34,380 nucleotides of DNA, taken from QFOX01 sp033763655. GTDB taxonomy: Bacteria; Pseudomonadota; Alphaproteobacteria; Rickettsiales; UBA3002. The notes below the pieces were generated by a model. The model ran no database searches and was not told where the DNA came from. It saw nothing but the letters and a program-made list of their open reading frames with translations. This document shows, in pieces, positions 28,560 through 34,380 of the stretch (position 1 is the first letter of the stretch; every line of letters begins with the position of its first letter). Location of the stretch: assembly GCA_033763655.1 (NCBI GenBank), contig JANRKD010000009.1, forward strand, positions 1-34,380. The letters are read 5' to 3'. The translations under genes and the position numbers were made by a program.

Positions 28560-29717
28560 CTAACGGGTTTCAATATCAGCCTGCAGAGCGCCGGCGGCTT
28601 TGATGGTTTGCAGAATCGTAATCAGGTCGCGCGGGCCGATACCCAGGGCATTCAGGCCGCCGACGAGATCTTTCAGCGTCGCGCCTTCCTGCAGGACAGC
28701 AATCTTGTTGCCCGACTGTTCGCTGACGGTAACGTCGCTGCGCGGCACCACCACCGTCTCGGCACCTTCCGGCGCGAAGGGGTTGGGTTGCGACACCTGC
28801 GGCGTTTCCTCGATTTTTACAATCAGGTTACCCTGAGCCACCGCCACGGTGCTGATGCGGACATTCTCGCCCATGACAATCGTGCCGGTTGCTTCATCCA
28901 CCACGATGCGGGCGGGCTGATCGGTGCTGACGGCCAGCGTTTCAATATCGGCCAGCAGGCCGACCACATCGCCCTTGTAGGCCGTCGGCACCGTCACCGT
29001 CACCGTACCCGGATCCTCGACGCGGCTGACGCCCGCCCCCACCTGCTGGTTGATGACCCGCATGACATTGCTTGCCGTCGTAATATCCGGGTTGCGCAGC
29101 GACAGGCGCACACTCGCCATATCGTTCAGGCGGAAATCAATCTCGCGCTCGACCGTCGCACCGTTGCTGATGAAGCCGTTGGTCGGCACCCCTTTGGTGA
29201 TGCCGCTACCGCTACCGCCTGTGGCCTCAAATCCGCCGATGGTGACCGGCCCCTGCGCCACCGCATAGACATTACCATCCGGCCCATAGAGCGAGGTTGC
29301 CAGCAGCGTGCCGCCCAGCAGGCTTTTGGCATCGCCCAGCGCACTGATTGACACGTCAATCCCGCCGCCCGCACGGGCGAAAGGCGGCAATTTCGCCGTC
29401 ACCGTCACTGCCGCGACGTTTTTCGATTTCAGCTGCACGCCGCGCGTGTTGACGCCCTGGCGCTCGAGAAACCCGATTAAGCTCTGCTCGGTAAAGGCGT
29501 TGTTCTGCAATTTATCGCCCGAGCCGTTCAGGCCGACCACCAGCCCATAGCCGAGCAGCAGGTTGTCGCGGATACCCTCGAACGCCACTACATCCTTGAT
29601 GCGCGCGGCGTTGACCGGTCCAGCCACCAGCACCGCAAACAGCAGCGCCGCCATCGCCATGCAGCGGGGCAGGAGCGGTAACGGGCGCTTGGTGGCGAGG
29701 TGGGGCGTCGGCTTCAT
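28560..29717 (-). CDS. flgI: Flagellar P-ring protein FlgI
   Basis: FlgI forms the periplasmic P ring around the rod in the peptidoglycan layer. A Sec signal peptide is visible: a basic N-terminus, then MAMAALLFAVLVAG and a VNA cleavage motif before ARIKDVVAFEG. Family motifs follow: GYGLVVGLNGSGD, TEQSLIGFLERQGV, KNVAAVTVTAKLPPFA, GGTLLATSLYGPDG and VYAVAQGP, ending in LVGGLNALGIGPRDLITILQTIKAAGAL. Several ATGs cluster at 29717, 29723 and 29732; 29717 (385 aa) gives the best spacing to AGAG. It is first in the flgI-flgJ-flgN-flgK-flgL-fliW-fliB unit, with a sigma-54 promoter about 57 bp upstream of the start site region. Confidence 0.95.
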   Translation of the reverse strand: MKPTPHLATKRPLPLLPRCMAMAALLFAVLVAGPVNAARIKDVVAFEGIRDNLLLGYGLVVGLNGSGDKLQNNAFTEQSLIGFLERQGVNTRGVQLKSKNVAAVTVTAKLPPFARAGGGIDVSISALGDAKSLLGGTLLATSLYGPDGNVYAVAQGPVTIGGFEATGGSGSGITKGVPTNGFISNGATVEREIDFRLNDMASVRLSLRNPDITTASNVMRVINQQVGAGVSRVEDPGTVTVTVPTAYKGDVVGLLADIETLAVSTDQPARIVVDEATGTIVMGENVRISTVAVAQGNLIVKIEETPQVSQPNPFAPEGAETVVVPRSDVTVSEQSGNKIAVLQEGATLKDLVGGLNALGIGPRDLITILQTIKAAGALQADIETR

Positions 29718-29784
29718 GGTCATCTCTGTCATGCATCGTCTGGTTGGCGTCTGCCGGATTACCGGCGTGGATTGCCATCGGTTA

Positions 29785-29801
29785 TGCGACAATCATGCCA
29801 A
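29785..29801 (-). promoter_or_regulatory. Sigma-54 promoter of the flgI operon
   Basis: Read on the minus strand, TTGGCATGATTGTCGCA has GG and GC ten bases apart and differs from the flgE promoter at only three positions. Start near 29774 leaves about 57 bases to ATG 29717. Confidence 0.75.
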
Positions 29802-29933
29802 CTTCGCCAAACGCGCGACTTGCCTTGCTTTTTTATATAAGTCACCACCCCTTTACCCGCAGGCGCCTCCCCTGTGTGCAACCCGCGCGCCGTATTGCAT
29901 CGCCGGGGCGGCTCCTCTATAACCGGCAGTATC

Positions 29934-30398
29934 ATGATCGAAAAAGTTGGATATACCCGGCCCGTCGCCCCCGCCCGCCCAACCAAACGCGCCGGGAACG
30001 TTGCCGCACCCGGCTTTGCGGAGGCGCTGGCGCAGGCCGAGGGCGTCGGCACGATCGAGGCAGCGGGCGGCATCGGTGCCGTCGGCGCGCTGGGCGGACT
30101 GCTCGGCGCGCAGGAGGTGGACGAGCGCGAGGCCCGCCGCCGCAAGGCCGCCAAACGCGGGCGGCTGACACTCGACATGCTTGCCAACCTGCGCGATGCA
30201 CTGCTGATCGGCAGCCTGCCCTACAGCACGCTGCGCCAGCTCGAACACTTGCTGGCCGAGGAGCGCGGCGAAGCCACCGACCCCGAGCTGATGAGCATCC
30301 TCAACGAAATCGAGGTGCGCGCGGCGGTCGAGCTGGCCAAACTCGAAATGTCGGGCATTACCGTGCCGCTATCGGCGCCCGGCACCCCGGAGGGCTGA
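29934..30398 (+). CDS. fliX: Flagellar assembly regulator FliX
   Basis: FliX in Caulobacter links completion of early flagellar structures to FlbD-activated sigma-54 transcription. The 154-aa predicted protein starts with MIEKVGYTRP and has a G/A-rich middle. It ends in the conserved FliX helices KRGRLTLDMLANLRDALLIG, LRQLEHLLAEERGEATDPEL and MSILNEIEVRAAVELAKLEM. ATG 29934 fits the conserved N-terminus, with a weak ribosome site. Divergence from flgI matches the Caulobacter arrangement. Its presence agrees with the sigma-54 promoters found at five flagellar units here. The flbD and rpoN genes themselves are not in the window. Confidence 0.9.
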   Translation: MIEKVGYTRPVAPARPTKRAGNVAAPGFAEALAQAEGVGTIEAAGGIGAVGALGGLLGAQEVDEREARRRKAAKRGRLTLDMLANLRDALLIGSLPYSTLRQLEHLLAEERGEATDPELMSILNEIEVRAAVELAKLEMSGITVPLSAPGTPEG

Positions 30399-30503
30399 CA
30401 TTTTAATTTGTGTATAGCGCATGCAAGCCCCTTGCAGCGGCGCCCGGGATTCCTTATTTTAAGCAGCTAGTGATTTCTTTAACCCCCAGTGAAGGTTGCA
30501 CCT

Positions 30504-31130
30504 ATGGCGAAATCATCGGCAAAGAAAACGGCGAAACCCGCCGCCAAAAAATCCAGCCCCCAAAAACCTGTCGCCAAACCTGCGGCAAGCCTCGTCAGGA
30601 AAGCTGCTCCAACTATGAAATCCACCGCAAAACCTGCCGCAAAAACCAAACCCATCGCCAAAGCGGCACCGGCACCCGTCAAGGCGGCACCCAAACCCAA
30701 ACGCGCCTACAAGCCTGCCAAGCTGCCCCAGGGCTACAAGCCCACGGCGAGCGAGGAATACATGAACCCGCAGCAGCAGGAATATTTCCGCCAGAAGCTG
30801 CTGAACTGGCGCAAATCGCTGATGGATGAATCGCGCGAGACGCTCGACCACCTGCACGAGGAAAACTGGCATCAGGCCGACATTGCCGACCGCGCCTCGC
30901 TCGAAACCGAAGCAGGCGTCGAGCTGCGTACCCGCAACCGCTACCTCAAACTCATCAGCAAAATCGACGCGGCGATTGCCCGCATCGAGGATGGCGACTA
31001 CGGCTATTGCGAGGAAACCGGCGACCCTATCGGCCTGAAGCGGCTGGAAGCCCGCCCGGTGGCCACCCTTTCGATTGACGCGCAGGAGCGCCACGAAAAA
31101 CTCGAAAAGCAATATACCGACGAAGATTAG
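30504..31130 (+). CDS. dksA: DksA-family RNA polymerase-binding factor with a basic tail
   Basis: DksA enters the RNA polymerase secondary channel and, with ppGpp, adjusts rRNA and amino-acid promoter activity. The coiled-coil region is clear, with QQEYFRQKLLNWRKSLMDES, the tip motif ADIADRAS and LRTRNRYLKLISKIDAAIARI. The zinc-finger equivalent keeps one cysteine only (YGYCEETGDPIGLKRLEARP, then LSIDAQERHE); T, S and A replace the others, the usual alphaproteobacterial form. The first 80 or so of 208 residues are a K/A/P repeat tail like histone H1. ATG 30504 has GAAGG eight bases upstream; a GTG 15 bases earlier overlaps that site and is rejected. It lies about 105 bp after fliX. Confidence 0.92.
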   Translation: MAKSSAKKTAKPAAKKSSPQKPVAKPAASLVRKAAPTMKSTAKPAAKTKPIAKAAPAPVKAAPKPKRAYKPAKLPQGYKPTASEEYMNPQQQEYFRQKLLNWRKSLMDESRETLDHLHEENWHQADIADRASLETEAGVELRTRNRYLKLISKIDAAIARIEDGDYGYCEETGDPIGLKRLEARPVATLSIDAQERHEKLEKQYTDED

Positions 31131-31225
31131 GCACGCGGCGAAACTTGCGGCGGCGGTCTGTTTTTGCTACGACAGGGTGGATTTTTGCCGCTATCTGCTA
31201 AAACGCTAACCACTAACGGCTCTGC

Positions 31226-32218
31226 ATGTTCCTGCCTTCCAACATCACCCTCAAATTCGGCGATTCCGGCGATTTCGTCAGCGAGCTGCAGCGTCGGCTG
31301 ACGGCTGTCCATCATTTCAGCGCCGATGCCATCAGCGGCTTTTTCGACGGGACGACGGTGAACGGCGTGTCGAGCTTCCAGTCGGCGTCGGGCATCCGGG
31401 CGGATGGGATTGCCGGGCCGGAAACGCTGCGCCGCCTCAACGGGGTGATTTCGGGCGACAGTTCGGCGACCGAGTCCAGCGCAAAAGCCGAGGAGGAAGC
31501 CCGGGCGCAGCAGGCGCAGGCGAATCACCTGTTGCAGCAGCAGCAATTGCTCTACGAACAACAGGCGCTGCTGGCGCAGGAACAGGCCCTGCTGGCCCAA
31601 CAGCAACAACAACAGCAACAGCAGGCAGCGCCCGCTCCCGAGCCTTACGCCGTGCCCGCGCCGCAAGCCCAGCCGCAGGCCGCACTGCCGGAAGTGAATT
31701 ATGCCCCGGCCCCGGCCTATCAACCCCCGCAACCTGCGCGGCAGCCTCTCAACGACGATACCCTCGCACAGATGCTGCTGACGCAACCGCCGCAGCAACA
31801 GCTAACCCCCGCGCCACAGCAGGCACAAATGCCGGTGCCACACCAGGCGCAAGCGCCCCATCAACCGATGCCGCAAACGCCACCGCAACCGCCGATACCG
31901 CCGCAACCCCATCAGACGCCTTACCCGCCGGTGGCATCCCCTTCTTCCGAGGCAAACCAGCAGCTCGCACCCACGGCTGAACCGCCGCCACGCGGCATCG
32001 TGGGTCGCGCCATGCAGTATGCCAACGAAATCGTGCAGAAACTTGCCAATTACTTCGAGAACAAATTGCCCGATCATGTCCTAAGCGAGGTTCGCACCAT
32101 CGGCATGGTGATGGCCCGAAGCGGCGTGCAGGAAGCCAGCATCCCCACCGGCCCGGCCCCCGCGCGCGAGATCGAAGGGCCGCAACGTGGCCAGCAGCAG
32201 GGCCAGCAGCGTGGCTAA
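31226..32218 (+). CDS. Peptidoglycan-binding-domain protein with a Q/P-rich middle
   Basis: The predicted 330-aa protein starts directly with a PG_binding_1 domain (about residues 8-73): LKFGDSGDFVSELQRRL, the GFFDGTTVNGVSSFQSASGI segment and DGIAGPETLRRLN. Residues about 85-135 are a Q/A/L-rich helix, possibly a coiled coil, with a run of Q. Residues 135-265 are P/Q-rich and probably disordered. A conserved-looking helical segment follows (RGIVGRAMQYANEIVQKLAN). No signal peptide or membrane span is seen, which is odd for a peptidoglycan-binding fold. It may be cytoplasmic, use another export route, or use the fold for another ligand. The ribosome site before ATG 31226 is weak. I cannot name the gene. 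Confidence 0.75.
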   Translation: MFLPSNITLKFGDSGDFVSELQRRLTAVHHFSADAISGFFDGTTVNGVSSFQSASGIRADGIAGPETLRRLNGVISGDSSATESSAKAEEEARAQQAQANHLLQQQQLLYEQQALLAQEQALLAQQQQQQQQQAAPAPEPYAVPAPQAQPQAALPEVNYAPAPAYQPPQPARQPLNDDTLAQMLLTQPPQQQLTPAPQQAQMPVPHQAQAPHQPMPQTPPQPPIPPQPHQTPYPPVASPSSEANQQLAPTAEPPPRGIVGRAMQYANEIVQKLANYFENKLPDHVLSEVRTIGMVMARSGVQEASIPTGPAPAREIEGPQRGQQQGQQRG

Positions 32219-32480
32219 CGCGCCAGTTTGTGGCCACGATGGATCGCCGCTACACTCTCTCCTTTACTCCCCCCGCGCCTGAGGCACTCCAGCCTACTCC
32301 CCCCTTGCGGGGGAGTCGGAACGCTCTCTTCAAGCGTTTCGGTGGGGGGATTTTCAGCGAGATAAAAAGACCTCGGCGGAAACGGCATGAATGGCTTTTC
32401 CCCCCACGGCGCTGCAAAGGGCAACGCCTGCTCCCCCCGCGAAGGGGGAGCAAAGGAAGGGCGCGCGGCTAACGCGCCAG
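32213..32480. mobile_element. Two-hairpin intergenic element flanked by a 14-bp direct repeat
   Basis: GGCTAACGCGCCAG occurs at 32213-32226 and again at 32467-32480. Between the copies are a left unit (32296-32349: ACTCCCCC/GGGGGAGT, a GAACGCT/AGCGTTTC hairpin, then GGTGGGGG), a 46-bp spacer, and an inverted right unit (32400-32452: CCCCCCAC, then a CTCCCCC/GGGGGAG hairpin). No gene fits. The first copy of the direct repeat contains the stop of the upstream gene, and the second encodes the last codons and stop of prmA. That is what an insertion at the shared end of two convergent genes would leave. Confidence 0.65.
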
Positions 32481-33341
32481 CACCAGCACGCTCCATTTCC
32501 CACGACGAATACGCTTTTTAAGGTAAAGCCCCTGCGCGCGGTGGGCGGCGAGTACCATGCCTTCCTGCGAATTAAGCAATCCCGAAAGAACCAGCACCCC
32601 GTCGCCGCGCAATTTGCGCGCCGCGTCGCGCGCCATTTTCATCAGTGGTTTGGCGAGGATATTGGCGACAATCACCTCCTGCGGCGGCAATTTTTGGATG
32701 GGACGGTGCTTATAACCATCGCTCACCCACGCTTTCGAGCGGCCTTTCACCCGATTGGCCGCGAGGTTGATGCGGCTGACCTTCACCGCCATCGGATCGT
32801 TGTCGCAGGCTTCGACGTGAGCCGCTTTCCATAACCGCGCCGCGCCGATGCCAAGAATCGCCGTACCGCACCCCACATCGAGCACCTCCCTCACCTGCGG
32901 ACGGGTGCGGTGGATGCCTTCGAGCGCCAGCAGGCACCCGGCGGTGGTGCCGTGCTCGCCGGTGCCGAACGCGGCGACGGCGTCAATCCACAGCGGCAGG
33001 TGATTGGGTGGCACCGTGTCTTTCGCGTGGGTGCCATAGACATAAAACCGGCCAAGCGAAAACGGCGGAAAATCTTTCTGCACCTGCGTCACCCAGTCAA
33101 TATCCGCGAGTTTCGCCACCCGCAGCACCGCATCGGCATCGACCTGCGCGGCGATTGCCCGCACCGTTTCCACCGTCGGCGCGTCGACGATCAGCGTCAG
33201 GTGCGGCACCACCGGATCAACCATCCGCGTGATGGTCAGCGCCACCTCTTCCATCCGCAGCTCCATAATATCGAGCACCGCACGCGGCGCTTCGATCGTC
33301 ACCTGCATCGGCTGTTGCGGCTGCATAAAGGGGTTAGCCAT
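32469..33341 (-). CDS. prmA: Ribosomal protein L11 methyltransferase
   Basis: PrmA methylates lysines and the N-terminus of ribosomal protein L11 with S-adenosylmethionine. The 290-aa protein has the substrate-recognition part in its first third and a Rossmann methyltransferase domain after it. AFGTGEHGTTAGCLLAL is the family signature, DVGCGTAILGIGAARL is the SAM-binding motif I, EACDNDPMAV holds the acidic ribose ligand, and VIVANILAKPLMKMA is the PrmA form of the NPPF-like motif. ATG 33341 overlaps the ligA stop by eight bases (ATGGCTAA), which indicates coupling to ligA. The C-terminal LVLAR lies in the 14-bp repeat shared with 32213-32226. Confidence 0.94.
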   Translation of the reverse strand: MANPFMQPQQPMQVTIEAPRAVLDIMELRMEEVALTITRMVDPVVPHLTLIVDAPTVETVRAIAAQVDADAVLRVAKLADIDWVTQVQKDFPPFSLGRFYVYGTHAKDTVPPNHLPLWIDAVAAFGTGEHGTTAGCLLALEGIHRTRPQVREVLDVGCGTAILGIGAARLWKAAHVEACDNDPMAVKVSRINLAANRVKGRSKAWVSDGYKHRPIQKLPPQEVIVANILAKPLMKMARDAARKLRGDGVLVLSGLLNSQEGMVLAAHRAQGLYLKKRIRRGKWSVLVLAR

Positions 33342-34380
33342 GCGTGCGTCCAATCAGTGTCATCCATTCCTCTTCGCTGAGCACCGTCACGCCAAGGGCG
33401 GCGGCCTCTTTGAGTTTGCTGCCTGCATCGCTGCCTGCAATCACATAATCCGTTTTTTTCGAAACCGCGCTGGCAACTTTCGCCCCGAGCGATTCAGCAA
33501 GCGTTTTGGCCTCTTTGCGGCCTATATGCGTGAGCGTTCCGGTAAATACCAGCGTTTTACCTGCCAGCGGTGAATCCATCCGCATCGGCGCTTCATAGGG
33601 CACGACCGTCAGTATCGGCGCGAGGGTGGCGAGTAATTCCCGGTTATGCGCTTCCGCAAAAAAGGCGACGAGCGCTGAGGCCACCGTTTCCCCGATGCCG
33701 TCAATCGCCAGCAGCGTTTCGCGGGCGTTATCGCGCAGCATGGCCTCGCGCCACTGCGCAAAACTCACGAAGTTTTTTGCCAGCAGCTTTGCTGTTTCCT
33801 CGCCGACATGGCGAATACCCAGCGCAAAGATAAAGCGCGCGAGCGTCACGGTTTTAGCCTTTTCAATCGCCGCGAATAAATTACTGGCCGATTTTTCGCC
33901 CCAGCCTTCGCGGTGACGCAACCGTGTTAGCCCCTTGGCATCGCGCGCTTCGAGCGTAAAAATATCCGCCGGGTTTTTAATCAGCCCCTCGTGGAAAAAC
34001 GCTTCCACCTGCTTGGCGCCCAGCCCTTCGATGTCAAACGCATCGCGGCTGACAAAATGCTTCAACCGCTCCACCGCCTGCGCCGGGCAGGTCAGCCCGC
34101 CGGTGCAGCGCCGCGCCACTTCGCCCGCCTCGCGCACCGCCTGCGCACCGCAGACCGGGCAGGTCGCGGGGAACATAAACGGCGCGCCTCTTTTTTCCGC
34201 CGCGTCAGCGTCACTGGCAAGACCCACCACCTGCGGAATCACATCCCCCGCGCGCTGGATAATCACCCGATCGCCGACGCGCACATCTTTGCGCACAATC
34301 TCATCCTCGTTATGCAGCGTCGCATTGCTGACCACCACGCCGCCGACCGTAATCGGCGTGAGCCGCGCGACCGGCGTCAG
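33334..34380 (-). CDS. ligA: NAD-dependent DNA ligase LigA, 3' part
   Basis: LigA seals nicks in replication and repair. The gene enters at the window edge, and 348 C-terminal residues are visible (usual full length about 670-700). From the edge: the OB-fold (LTPVARLTPITVGG, VSNATLHNEDEI, DRVIIQRAGDVIPQVV), a four-cysteine zinc finger (CPVCGA, CTGGLTCPAQ), helix-hairpin-helix repeats (FDIEGLGAKQVEAFF, LARFIFALGIRHVGEETA, LLAIDGIGETVA), and a C-terminal BRCT domain (LAGKTLVFTGTLTHIGRKEA, DYVIAGSDAGSKLKEAAALG). The nucleotidyltransferase domain is outside the window. prmA overlaps its stop by eight bases. Confidence 0.95.
   Translation of the reverse strand: MTPVARLTPITVGGVVVSNATLHNEDEIVRKDVRVGDRVIIQRAGDVIPQVVGLASDADAAEKRGAPFMFPATCPVCGAQAVREAGEVARRCTGGLTCPAQAVERLKHFVSRDAFDIEGLGAKQVEAFFHEGLIKNPADIFTLEARDAKGLTRLRHREGWGEKSASNLFAAIEKAKTVTLARFIFALGIRHVGEETAKLLAKNFVSFAQWREAMLRDNARETLLAIDGIGETVASALVAFFAEAHNRELLATLAPILTVVPYEAPMRMDSPLAGKTLVFTGTLTHIGRKEAKTLAESLGAKVASAVSKKTDYVIAGSDAGSKLKEAAALGVTVLSEEEWMTLIGRTHG

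Noticed and set aside
31127..31798. Minus-strand frame rich in Leu and Arg antisense to the 31226 gene
   Set aside because: It is the complement of CAG/CAA repeats and has low-complexity Leu/Gly/Arg content.

Overview
The window is chromosomal DNA of a flagellated alphaproteobacterium. The evidence is the order DUF4164-like gene - zapA - 6S RNA - fthC, a fliX gene diverging from flgI, a one-cysteine DksA, sigma-54 flagellar promoters and a CtrA-type box. I cannot place it below class level. No tRNA, rRNA, CRISPR array or complete insertion sequence was seen.

Region 1 (1-7,855, minus strand) is a central carbon cluster transcribed leftward: tkt, gap, pgk, a small unrecognised gene and class I fba. 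It is heavily modified by repeats. An orphan AT-rich gene lies antisense between gap and pgk. The small gene between pgk and fba is split, in frame, by a cassette that encodes a DUF559 (Vsr-like) nuclease domain between two 173-bp direct repeats. tkt carries an in-frame insertion of about 45 codons made of the same two-hairpin repeat unit.

Region 2 (8,041-11,449) holds a coiled-coil gene, zapA, 6S RNA with a recognisable promoter, a 560-bp repeat-dense stretch with simple-sequence tracts, fthC, a YmdB-family phosphodiesterase gene and a small conserved-looking gene on the opposite strand.

Region 3 (11,722-30,398) is a late flagellar locus read leftward: flgI-flgJ(rod-binding)-flgN-flgK-flgL-fliW-fliB, then fliC-flaG, fliD-fliS, and fliK-flgD-flgE, ending at a rho-independent terminator. 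Matches to the sigma-54 -24/-12 consensus precede flgI, fliC, fliD (two in tandem), fliK and flgE. A CtrA-type TTAA-N7-TTAA box abuts the fliC promoter. fliX, a regulator known in Caulobacter to link assembly to sigma-54 transcription, is divergent from flgI. FliB probably methylates flagellin lysines, and FliW, FliS and FlgN act as assembly or export partners. A 161-bp MITE-like element sits between fliS and fliD and supplies part of the fliD stop codon.

Region 4 (30,504-34,380) holds dksA with a histone-like tail, a peptidoglycan-binding-domain protein with a Q/P-rich middle, another two-hairpin element flanked by a 14-bp duplication, prmA, and the 3' part of ligA, which runs off the window.

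The most unusual signal is the two-hairpin repeat family. Its C-run/G-run hairpin is conserved, while the neighbouring hairpin changes sequence from copy to copy and keeps its base pairing. It enters coding genes without breaking the frame, and one member carries a DUF559 nuclease domain.
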